Source of the DNA: Lysobacteraceae bacterium
GTDB taxonomy: Bacteria > Pseudomonadota > Gammaproteobacteria > Xanthomonadales > Xanthomonadaceae
Reading direction: 5' to 3'
NCBI GenBank assembly: GCA_027483745.1
Contig: JAIXTZ010000003.1
Location: forward strand, 1 to 19,800
Length of the DNA stretch: 19,800 nt
In this document: piece after piece, positions 1 through 6,786 of the stretch
How the letters are laid out: the number at the start of each line of letters is the position of its first letter
Numbering within the stretch: position 1 is the first letter of the stretch
Position numbers and translations under genes: made by a program
The notes under the pieces: model-generated
Databases searched by the model: none
The model's input: the letters and a program-made list of their open reading frames with translations, nothing else
Told to the model about the DNA's origin: nothing

Positions 1-109
1 GCGAGGAGCCCCGCTTCGAGCCCCGCGAGGAGCCCCGCTTCGAGCCCCGCGAGGAGCCCCGCTTCGAGCCCCGCGAGGAGCCCCGCTTCGAGCCCCGCGA
101 GGAGCCCCG
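1..109 (+). repeat. 24-bp perfect tandem repeat, about 4.5 copies
   Basis: Four identical 24-bp units occupy 1-24, 25-48, 49-72 and 73-96. A fifth copy starts at 97 and matches for 13 bases, to 109. The unit length is a multiple of three, so copy-number change would keep the reading frame and add or remove one octapeptide each time. The array probably extends further left, outside the window. Confidence 0.95.
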
Positions 110-143
110 GGAAATGCCCGTCGTCGAGGAACGCGTCGAGTAA
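1..143 (+). CDS. C-terminal end of a repeat-containing protein (partial, 5' end outside window)
   Basis: The frame with codons starting at position 3 is open from the left edge to a TAA at 141-143. It encodes about 46 residues: the octapeptide EEPRFEPR repeated, then the tail EEPREMPVVEERVE. I chose this frame over the other two because every codon of the repeat ends in G or C, as in the real genes of this window, while the other frames give A or T at third positions. The repeat is rich in Glu, Arg and Pro, so it is highly charged, probably disordered and carries no known catalytic motif. The upstream domain that would identify the protein lies outside the window, so no function can be given. 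It ends 58 bp before the hybrid kinase on the same strand. Confidence 0.6.
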   Translation, partial: EEPRFEPREEPRFEPREEPRFEPREEPRFEPREEPREMPVVEERVE

Positions 144-201
144 GCGGACGCCGTCGGCCCCCTGATATCGTCCGTGGACCCGAGGCCGCGGACGACCCAC
201 G

Positions 202-3200
202 GTGCCGACTGCTCGACCGGAACCCTCAAGCGGATCTGCACCCGCGCCCGCGGAGCGGCACGGCGTCGATTGGCGCGGACGCTGGATCGTCCTGCTGCAG
301 TTCACCCTGCTCGCCTGCATCGCGAACAGCCTCGCGCTGCAGCTGCCGGGCAGCACGCCCTTCCTCGTCGGCAACATGGCGGCGGTCGCGGTCGCGCTGC
401 GTTTCGGGCTGCGCTTGAGCCTGCCGGTGGCCCTCTGTGCGAGCGGCATCACGGGGAGTGCGGAGTGGATCGCCCTGGCGCTGCTCGAGTGCGTGCTCGT
501 CGCGCACTGGGCGCAACGCCCTTGGAGCCCCTTTGCCCTGTGGTGGCGCGTCTGGCTGCCGCTGCTGCCCGTCGTCGCCTGGATCACCCTGCCGCGTGGC
601 GCCGACGACGGACTGCTTTGGCTTGGCGGCATCGCCGTCGTGCTGGCCACCGGCGCGACATCGATCATCGGCGGAAGGCAGCTCGCCGGCGTCACCCGCT
701 CGCGGCGACAGCGGGCGGGGCAGCCCATGGCGCTGCAGCTGTCGGTACAGCTGTCCACGCTGATGGCGGCGCCGGCAACCGTCGTCATCGTGCTGCTGGT
801 GCAATGGGGTCACCAGCTCGACCTGCAGCGCACGGCGTTCTTCATCGACGGCAAGGCCGAGCAGCTGGCGGTAGGCACGGCCGAGGAAGTCCGCCGGCAT
901 CGCGACGCCGTGGCGCAGGCCGCACTCACCGTGCCCGCGCTGGGGCTCGCGCCGGTGCTGCAACAGGTCGCGTCCGTGCACCCGGGGTTCCTGTCGCTGC
1001 TCGGCACCGACGGCGTCGGCCGCGTGCAGTACTCGATGCTGCGCGGCGAATCGCCGCGACCGAGAACCAGTGACGTCTCGGACCGCGACTACTTCCGAGA
1101 AACCCTGCGTCGCAACCAACCCACGGTCTCGCCGGTGTTCCGCGGGCGCGGCATCGGCAGTGATCTCATCGTCGCGGTGGCGGCGCCGATCCGCGCCGCC
1201 GACGGCGCCGCCGACGGGGTGTTGCAGGGCTCGCTCGCGCTCGGACAACTGGTGCGCGAAGAGCGGACCCGGCTCGATGTCGCCGACCTCCGTTACGCCG
1301 TGAGCGACGCGGTCGGGCAGATCGTGATGTCCAGCCTTCCCGACCTTCCGGTGAAGGCGGGCGCGTCGGTCGCGCGGACCCGCCTCGAAGGACGTGCCGC
1401 CCAGCCCTGGTGGGCGGAGCGCACCTACGCCGCGCCCAAGGTGGTGTTCGACACCGAGCGACAGTTCCTCGTGGCAACGCACGACGTGGAGGGCATCGGC
1501 TGGACGGTGCGCGTCCTGCAGCCGCTGCGCCCGCTCGAGCGGCGGCAGACGCTGCGCTCCCTGCTCGCCGCCGCGCTGGTGCTCGCCATCATCCTGGGCG
1601 TGCAGCGGCTCTCCCGTCGCTTCGCCGACAGCCATGTGCGCGGCCTCGGACAGGTCGTGGAACGCCTGCGGAACCTCGACCCGTCGTTCGCCGACCGGCG
1701 TTTCCCCGCGTCGATCGAGGCCAGCAGCGCCGAGCTTTCGGAACTCATCCGCGACTTCGAGGCCACCGAGGCTCGGTTGCAGTCGATGCATGCGGCGCTG
1801 AGCGACGCGGCGGCCCGGCAGCAGGCGCTGAACCGTGAACTGGAAGCGCGCGTCGAGCAGCGCACGCTGGAGTTGCGCCAGGCCCTGTCGCGCGCGGAGC
1901 ACCTCGCGGCGGCGAAGTCCAGCTTCCTCGCCAACATGAGCCATGAGCTGCGAACGCCGCTGGCGGCCATCCTCGGGTACTCCGAGCAGGGCCTTCGCCC
2001 GGAAGCGCAGGCCGGCGAGATGCGCCGCTGCCTGCAAACGGTGGTGCGCAACGGCCGCCACCTGCTGGAGATCGTCAACGACGTGCTGGATGCCAGCAAG
2101 ATCGAAGCCGGCCAGCTGCGCGTCCAGCACCAGAGGATCGCGCCGCTGCCGCTGATCGGCGAAGCCATCGAGCTGCTTCGTCCACGCGCCGTCGAGAAGA
2201 ACCTCCAGCTGCTGCTCTCGGCCCACTGGCCGCTGCCCGCGCAGGTGTTGGCCGATCCGCTGCGCTTGAAGCAGGTCCTGCTCAACCTCCTGAGCAACGC
2301 CATCAAGTTCACGCCCCACGGCTTCGTCGCCGTGCGCGTCCGCGCCGAGGCCGCCAGCGCGCGCTGGTCGGTGGAGGTCGAAGACACCGGAATCGGCATG
2401 GACGCCACGCAGTGCGAGCGGGTATTCCAGCGATTCGAGCAGGCCGACGAGTCGACCACGCGCCGCTTCGGCGGCACCGGGCTGGGCCTGTACATCTCGC
2501 GCCAGTTGGCGAGGCAGATGGGCGGCGACCTGACGGCCAGCAGCACGCCGGGCACGGGCAGCCGCTTTTTGCTCACGCTGCCGATCGGCAGCACCACGCC
2601 TTGGCTCGAGACGGGCGACGCCCTGCCCGCCACCGATGTGGTGACGCCGCAGGAAACGCCACGACTGCGCGGCCGCGTCCTCGTCGCAGACGACGTCGAG
2701 GACCTGCGAGTGCTGCTCCGATCGCGCATCGAGGCGACCGGCGCCGAGGTCGTGGAGGCGTCCAATGGGCGGGAGGCGCTGGAGCGCGTGGCCGACGCCG
2801 CGCCGGATCTCGTGCTGATGGACATGCACATGCCGGTGATGGACGGCCGGGACGCGGTCGCGCGGCTTCGAGCCGATGGCCATCGCCTGCCGGTCTATGC
2901 GTGCAGCGCCGACGTGATGGAGGACGATGTGGCGGGATTCATGGCCGTCGGCTGCGACGGCGCCCTCGCCAAGCCGGTCGACACCGGCGCGCTCCATGCG
3001 GTGCTGGAGAAGCACCTGGCGCGGGCCGACGCCGCGGCAGCCCCTCCCCCCGAACCGGCGACGCTGCAGCAGGCCGCACCCAGCGACCCGTTGGCCGCGG
3101 CGATGGTGCGGATCCGCCAGCGCTTTGTGGCAACCGCCGTCGATGAGCGCGCGGCCCTCGCCGCCGCCCTCGCCGCCGCCGCCGCGGGCCAGGGGCGCGA

Positions 3201-3405
3201 CGCGCTGCTGCAGCTCGCCCATCGGCTGAAGGGAAGCGCCGGAACCTTCGGATTCGACGCCGTCAGCGCCGCGGCCGCGCGTCTCGAGCGGGTCGCGAAG
3301 GACCCGTCGGCGCCGGTGCAGGGAGAAGCGACGGCGCTCGACCAGGCGCTCGGCGTCCTACAATCTCCCATGGACGCCCCTGGCCCAATGGACGCCCCGA
3401 CGTGA
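202..3405 (+). CDS. Membrane-bound hybrid sensor histidine kinase with REC and HPt domains
   Basis: Signal-transducing kinase of 1067 residues. The N-terminal third has about five hydrophobic segments (residues 28-46, 56-84, 86-103, 112-130, 134-156), resembling a MASE-type module, then another at 180-202. Residues about 205-450 form an extracytoplasmic sensor containing the dCACHE-like stretch SDRDYFRETLRRNQPTVSP (293-311). A last membrane helix (452-470) and a HAMP/coiled-coil linker lead to HisKA (MSHELRTP, phospho-His581), HATPase (N699, DTGIGM 728-733, GGTGLGL 757-763), a receiver (D830/D831, phospho-Asp874, K924) and an HPt domain (AHRLKGSAGTFG, His1007). All catalytic residues of a four-step phosphorelay are present. 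The start is GTG at 202, the only usable start after an in-frame stop at 163-165; the ribosome site is weak. It overlaps the next receiver gene by GTGA. The sensed signal is unknown. Confidence 0.9.
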   Translation: MPTARPEPSSGSAPAPAERHGVDWRGRWIVLLQFTLLACIANSLALQLPGSTPFLVGNMAAVAVALRFGLRLSLPVALCASGITGSAEWIALALLECVLVAHWAQRPWSPFALWWRVWLPLLPVVAWITLPRGADDGLLWLGGIAVVLATGATSIIGGRQLAGVTRSRRQRAGQPMALQLSVQLSTLMAAPATVVIVLLVQWGHQLDLQRTAFFIDGKAEQLAVGTAEEVRRHRDAVAQAALTVPALGLAPVLQQVASVHPGFLSLLGTDGVGRVQYSMLRGESPRPRTSDVSDRDYFRETLRRNQPTVSPVFRGRGIGSDLIVAVAAPIRAADGAADGVLQGSLALGQLVREERTRLDVADLRYAVSDAVGQIVMSSLPDLPVKAGASVARTRLEGRAAQPWWAERTYAAPKVVFDTERQFLVATHDVEGIGWTVRVLQPLRPLERRQTLRSLLAAALVLAIILGVQRLSRRFADSHVRGLGQVVERLRNLDPSFADRRFPASIEASSAELSELIRDFEATEARLQSMHAALSDAAARQQALNRELEARVEQRTLELRQALSRAEHLAAAKSSFLANMSHELRTPLAAILGYSEQGLRPEAQAGEMRRCLQTVVRNGRHLLEIVNDVLDASKIEAGQLRVQHQRIAPLPLIGEAIELLRPRAVEKNLQLLLSAHWPLPAQVLADPLRLKQVLLNLLSNAIKFTPHGFVAVRVRAEAASARWSVEVEDTGIGMDATQCERVFQRFEQADESTTRRFGGTGLGLYISRQLARQMGGDLTASSTPGTGSRFLLTLPIGSTTPWLETGDALPATDVVTPQETPRLRGRVLVADDVEDLRVLLRSRIEATGAEVVEASNGREALERVADAAPDLVLMDMHMPVMDGRDAVARLRADGHRLPVYACSADVMEDDVAGFMAVGCDGALAKPVDTGALHAVLEKHLARADAAAAPPPEPATLQQAAPSDPLAAAMVRIRQRFVATAVDERAALAAALAAAAAGQGRDALLQLAHRLKGSAGTFGFDAVSAAAARLERVAKDPSAPVQGEATALDQALGVLQSPMDAPGPMDAPT

Positions 3406-3794
3406 ACCGACGCCCGCTCCAGCACATCCTCTGCGCCGACGACGACGCCGACATGCGCATGATCCTCGAGATCGCGCTGGGCACCGTGGGCGGATGGCGG
3501 GTCACCCTCGCCGCGGATGGCGAAGAAGCCGTGGCCGCCGCCCGCGGCGAGCGCCCTGACCTGATCCTGCTGGATGCGTCCATGGCCGGCATCGACGGCC
3601 CGAGCACGATGGCCCTGCTGCGTGCCGACCCGTCGCTCGCGCCGATCCCGGTGGTCTTCGTGACCGGGTACGCGTCGCCCGGAGACCGGGACGGCTTCAC
3701 CGCCCTCGGCGCCGTCGATGTGATTGCCAAGCCTTTCGATCCGACCGGGTTGGCGGCCAGGATCCGGGACGTCTGGGCTCGCCTACCGGACTGA
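3402..3794 (+). CDS. Stand-alone CheY-like response regulator receiver
   Basis: 130 residues forming a single receiver domain and nothing else. Acidic pocket residues D13-D15, phospho-acceptor Asp58 (LILLDAS), the switch Thr88 (VFVTGY) and the conserved Lys110 (IAKPF) are all present, so it should be phosphorylatable. The GTG start at 3402 overlaps the TGA of the upstream hybrid kinase, which argues for translational coupling and for this protein being the last acceptor, or a phosphate sink, of the His-Asp-His-Asp relay that starts in that kinase. There is no DNA-binding or enzymatic output domain, so it should act by protein contact. A TACAAT hexamer at 3359-3364 inside the kinase end resembles a -10 box but lacks a good -35. 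Confidence 0.88.
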   Translation: MNRRPLQHILCADDDADMRMILEIALGTVGGWRVTLAADGEEAVAAARGERPDLILLDASMAGIDGPSTMALLRADPSLAPIPVVFVTGYASPGDRDGFTALGAVDVIAKPFDPTGLAARIRDVWARLPD

Positions 3795-3807
3795 GCGGAA
3801 CGCGGGC

Positions 3808-3845
3808 AAAAAAAAGCCAGGAGCTCCCCCCGGAACTCCTGGCTT
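3808..3845 (-). terminator. Rho-independent terminator for leftward transcripts
   Basis: On the minus strand a stem AAGCCAGGAG / CTCCTGGCTT (arms 3836-3845 and 3814-3823), extended by an inner GGA/TCC pairing across one mismatch, is followed directly by eight T residues (the A-run at 3808-3815 on the plus strand). This is a textbook intrinsic terminator for transcripts coming from the right, such as the mcp cluster. On the plus strand the hairpin is followed only by TTACGTT, so it would be a poor terminator for the kinase/receiver operon. Confidence 0.85.
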
Positions 3846-3942
3846 ACGTTCCGGCCCTCCTGGCTGCGACGCTCTCGCGCGGCTGCCACGCCCCCCGGCG
3901 CTGGAATATGGCTGGAACGTTTCTATGATGCCTCAACCGCGG
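3808..3942 (-). ncRNA. Candidate small RNA or structured 3' UTR between the converging operons
   Basis: The interval between the promoter-like element at 3949-3977 and the strong terminator at 3808-3845 has no convincing coding frame. A transcript would be about 135 nt. It could fold with a closing stem ACGTTCC/GGAACGT (plus-strand positions 3914-3920 and 3846-3852) in front of the terminator hairpin. The stem arm AGCCAGGAG occurs twice (complements of 3857-3865 and 3836-3844) and both copies can pair with 3815-3823. It does not match an RNA family that I recognise. The alternative is that this is only the 3' untranslated region of the receptor transcript. Confidence 0.3.
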
Positions 3943-3948
3943 CGGTTG

Positions 3949-3977
3949 CGCATAACGAGTTTGTCAATCGCCGTCAA
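3949..3977 (-). promoter_or_regulatory. Possible sigma70 promoter facing left
   Basis: On the minus strand TTGACG (3977-3972) is followed after exactly 17 bp by TATGCG (3954-3949). The -35 matches consensus at 5 of 6 positions, the -10 only at the first three. A perfect 7-bp-arm palindrome, CAACCGC-G-GCGGTTG (3934-3948), sits just downstream over the expected start point. Transcription would begin near 3942 and run into the terminator ending at 3808. Confidence 0.35.
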
Positions 3978-4036
3978 ACCGTGCCGGGTATCCCAGGGAT
4001 CAGCGGATCCACCCCGCCGCCGCCCCTCTCGACAGC

Positions 4037-6655
4037 CTACCGATCGCGCTGCGTCGGGAGCACAAAACGCGATGCGATCTCCGACAGCTGCTGCGCCTGG
4101 TCGCTCATCGACTGGGCCGATGCGGCCATTTCCTCCACGAGGGCGGAGTTGGCCTGCGTCGACTGGTCCATCTGGGTGACGGCGTTGTTCACCTCGCCGA
4201 GGCCCTTGGCCTGCTCGACGCTGGCCGCGGTGATCTCACCAATGATGTCGGCCACCTTCTGCGACGAACCGACGATATCGCTCATGGTGCGCCCGGCGCG
4301 CTGGGCGACGTTCGCGCCTTCGGCGATCTTGGTCACCGACGCGTTGATGAGCTGAGCGATCTCCTTCGCGGCCGTGGCCGAGCGCTGCGCCAGCGCGCGC
4401 ACTTCGGCCGCGACGACGGCGAACCCGCGTCCCTGTTCCCCGGCGCGCGCCGCCTCCACGGCCGCATTCAACGCCAAGATGTTGGTTTGGAACGCGATGC
4501 CATCGATGGTCGTCGTGATGTCGGCCATGCGGCGCGAGCTGTCCTCGATGTCGCGCATCACGCGGACCACGGCCTCGACGGCCTGTCCACCATCACCGGC
4601 CACTTCGGCGGCGCGCGTGGCGATCTGCTTGGCCTGCTGAGCATGCTCGACGCTCTGCTTGATGGTCGCCGTCATCTCTTCCATCGCCGCCGCGGTCTCT
4701 TCGATGTTCGCGGCCGCCTGCTCGGTGCGCTTGGAAAGATCCATGTTGCCGGAGGCGATTTCCGCGGCCGCGTCGCTGATGGCGCCTACAGCCCTCTGGA
4801 CGTTGCCTATGGCCTCCGCCAGCGCATCCGCCGTTGCATTGGCGTTCCCGTTGAGCTGGCCAAAGCTGCCGAGCATCTGCGCCCGCGAGCGCACCGTCAG
4901 GTCGCCGTTCGCCATCGCAGCCATGGTGCGCTGCACCTCATCGATGGCCTGCGCGGTGAGGTCCATGAGCGAGTTAAAGATGCGGGCGAGCTCCTGATAG
5001 CGCTCCTCGCCCGTATCCACTTCGACGCGAACGGTGAGGATTCCCGCGGCGGCTTTCTGCGCCACGTTACGCAACTGATGGCGGAAGCGGGTGTCGGCGG
5101 TGCGGTCCTGCCACTCCAGCGCTGTGCCGATGCGCGCGCCGCTGTCGTCGAACATCGGCGTCGCGGCGAGCTCGTAGTGCGCTTCGCCAATGGTCAAGCG
5201 TGCTTTGTGGGTCGTCTTCAGCCCAGCGATCAGGGCGCGCTGATGCGCGGGGTCGCGATGGAAAACGTCGAACGAACTCCCCATGACCTTGTCAACGCGG
5301 AAGTTCGGCAGGCGCTCGCGCATCGCAGGCTCTCCGTCGCTGAGGGTGCGATGGACGGCGGGATTCATGTAAACGATCGTTCCATCGTTGTCGGCGATCA
5401 GCATGCCGCTGGTGGCGACGTCGAGCGCGCTACGGACGCGGGCGTTTTCCGTGGCAATAACCCGCTCCTGCGCGATCTGATCGGCCAGCCGCGCCTGCAT
5501 GCGACCCAGCGCCCGAAGCAGGTCTCCCAACTCATCCTGCGTGTTCGCATCGATGGTGTTGTCCAGCGTCAGTTCGGCGATACGGCCGGCGACCTTGACG
5601 CTGTAGTTCACCGAGCGGTTCACGGAAGCCGCGATGCGCCACAGCACAAGCGCCATCAAGCCCAACAGCGCGACCAGGGCGATCGCGGCCAAGGCCAAGC
5701 CGCGCTCCGCCGCCCCGAGATTCTCGGCGGAGAGCGCCTTCATGTCCGTTGCCGCCAGCGCGGCAAATTCCTTCTGAGCCTCCATGGCCGCCGTGAACTG
5801 TTCGAAATACGCCACCACATCGGCGGGCGGCGGAGCACCACCCAGCTGCGCCTCAAGAGCCTCGCGGGCGATGGCGCGGCGGGCCTCGATGTCGGCTTCA
5901 GCCGCTTCGTAGCGAGTGGCGAGATCGGCACGCAGACCGAGCACCTTGGACAACTCGCGATCGTTCACGGACATGGCGTCCTCCTCGAGCGCCAGCAGCG
6001 CATGGAGGCGACCCGCGAGGAGCGGATCAGCGTTGCCGCCGATGGCGTAGTGCAGCGCGCGGGTGCGCATCTGGCCCTGCAGCTCCAACACGTGCGGCGC
6101 AGTCACCGCGACAATGTTCTGCATGTGGTAAACGTCGACGAACGGCGTGTAGGTGTAGGCCGATTCGTCATGCAACACGTCGAGGACCGCGTGGTATCGG
6201 CGGATCAGCGCGGTGAACTGCTCGAAGGAGGCGCTCGTGTCGAGGGTGCCGGCGGCGATCGCATCACGAAGAGCCGTCTCGTCGGCAGCGAGCGCTTCGA
6301 GGCCCGCCCGCGTGCCCGCGAAACGATCTCCGCTCTCGCCAAGATGATCGAGCAACTCTTCGCGCTGCGCGCTCGCATCGCCGAGCGCTGTGTCGAGCGC
6401 GACTTGCTGTTCGGCGAAACCGGCGAGTACCAGCGCGTGCCGGCCGCGAGCCTCCTGCAGGGCGACCAACACATCAAGCATCTTTGCCAGCGGCTGGGCA
6501 CCCGCGACCTCGGCTTCGCTGATATCGACGGCCGACGCGGTGCTCTGGATGTAGAGCGCCGCAGGAATCCCCGCGGCGAGAAGGGCGAGCAGGGCGATCA
6601 GCTGGAACTTGCGCGCAACCGGGAGCCGGCCGAGCATCGATGTCAAAGACAGCAT
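4037..6655 (-). CDS. Methyl-accepting chemotaxis protein with NIT-like sensor, HAMP, PAS and MCP signalling domain (MCP1)
   Basis: Inner-membrane chemoreceptor of 872 residues. Membrane helices at about 17-38 and 319-341 flank a large, mostly helical periplasmic domain of about 280 residues. Its [17 protein letters not shown] (63-79) and the later Tyr-rich [18 protein letters not shown] stretch resemble nitrate/nitrite-sensing (NIT)-type bundles. A HAMP follows (about 340-395), then PAS (about 408-520, with [13 protein letters not shown]), HAMP-like linkers ([19 protein letters not shown]) and the MCP domain with an intact hairpin ([12 protein letters not shown]751 in AAEVRALAQ). Length and register match the 36-heptad class of E. 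coli Tsr. The adaptation region reads [15 protein letters not shown], unlike the three neighbouring receptors. The protein ends PTQRDR, without a CheR tether. An alternative start is Met7. It is the last gene of the leftward cluster. Confidence 0.92.
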   Translation of the reverse strand: MLSLTSMLGRLPVARKFQLIALLALLAAGIPAALYIQSTASAVDISEAEVAGAQPLAKMLDVLVALQEARGRHALVLAGFAEQQVALDTALGDASAQREELLDHLGESGDRFAGTRAGLEALAADETALRDAIAAGTLDTSASFEQFTALIRRYHAVLDVLHDESAYTYTPFVDVYHMQNIVAVTAPHVLELQGQMRTRALHYAIGGNADPLLAGRLHALLALEEDAMSVNDRELSKVLGLRADLATRYEAAEADIEARRAIAREALEAQLGGAPPPADVVAYFEQFTAAMEAQKEFAALAATDMKALSAENLGAAERGLALAAIALVALLGLMALVLWRIAASVNRSVNYSVKVAGRIAELTLDNTIDANTQDELGDLLRALGRMQARLADQIAQERVIATENARVRSALDVATSGMLIADNDGTIVYMNPAVHRTLSDGEPAMRERLPNFRVDKVMGSSFDVFHRDPAHQRALIAGLKTTHKARLTIGEAHYELAATPMFDDSGARIGTALEWQDRTADTRFRHQLRNVAQKAAAGILTVRVEVDTGEERYQELARIFNSLMDLTAQAIDEVQRTMAAMANGDLTVRSRAQMLGSFGQLNGNANATADALAEAIGNVQRAVGAISDAAAEIASGNMDLSKRTEQAAANIEETAAAMEEMTATIKQSVEHAQQAKQIATRAAEVAGDGGQAVEAVVRVMRDIEDSSRRMADITTTIDGIAFQTNILALNAAVEAARAGEQGRGFAVVAAEVRALAQRSATAAKEIAQLINASVTKIAEGANVAQRAGRTMSDIVGSSQKVADIIGEITAASVEQAKGLGEVNNAVTQMDQSTQANSALVEEMAASAQSMSDQAQQLSEIASRFVLPTQRDR

Positions 6656-6689
6656 GGCGATTTCCCGGGCTTATCGACCGGCATTGTGT

Positions 6690-6718
6690 GGCCGACGACC
6701 CAGCATAGGTCGTCGGCC
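6690..6718 (-). promoter_or_regulatory. 11-bp perfect inverted repeat in the leader of MCP1
   Basis: GGCCGACGACC (6690-6700) and GGTCGTCGGCC (6708-6718) are perfect complements around the 7-base loop CAGCATA. The element lies between the end of MCP2 and the start of MCP1. No T-run follows it on either strand, so it is not a plain terminator. On the minus strand the loop reads TATGCTG, which resembles a -10 hexamer but has no convincing -35. It could be an operator, a processing site or an mRNA-stabilising hairpin. Confidence 0.4.
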
Positions 6719-6767
6719 CGGCCCCACGGTCTGAACCGGCTCACGCTTTGACCGAAATCCACCGGCT

Positions 6768-6783
6768 GCGGGCGCACGCCCGC
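6768..6783 (-). terminator. Short GC hairpin just after MCP2, weak terminator at best
   Basis: GCGGGCG (6768-6774) and CGCCCGC (6777-6783) form a 7-bp stem with a 2-base gap, starting 3 bases after the stop codon of MCP2 in the direction of transcription. The downstream RNA has only a short T-run (GGATTTC), so read-through into MCP1 is likely. Confidence 0.25.
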
Positions 6784-6786
6784 GGG

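Noticed and set aside
1..109. Possible CRISPR array because of the regular 24-bp repeats
   Set aside because: There are no unique spacers. The units abut directly and are an in-frame coding repeat ending in a stop codon.
174..1073. Alternative frame (GTG at 174) of 299 codons over the kinase N-terminus
   Set aside because: It encodes Arg/Ala-rich sequence with no motif, while the frame from 202 gives membrane helices and a full kinase.
226..3222. Long open frame (998 codons) on the minus strand opposite the hybrid kinase
   Set aside because: It mirrors a well-supported kinase. The translation is low-complexity Arg/Gln/His/Gly-rich, typical of an antisense shadow in high-GC DNA.
3370..3405. 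Independent mini-gene after the TACAAT hexamer (ATG at 3370)
   Set aside because: The ATG is in the kinase frame and encodes only the last 11 residues (MDAPGPMDAPT) of the kinase. The duplicated MDAP is a small internal repeat.
6671..6678. GTCGATAA on the minus strand as a FliA -10 box for MCP1
   Set aside because: No TAAA-like -35 occurs at 14-16 nt spacing, and the start point would leave a leader of only about 9 nt.
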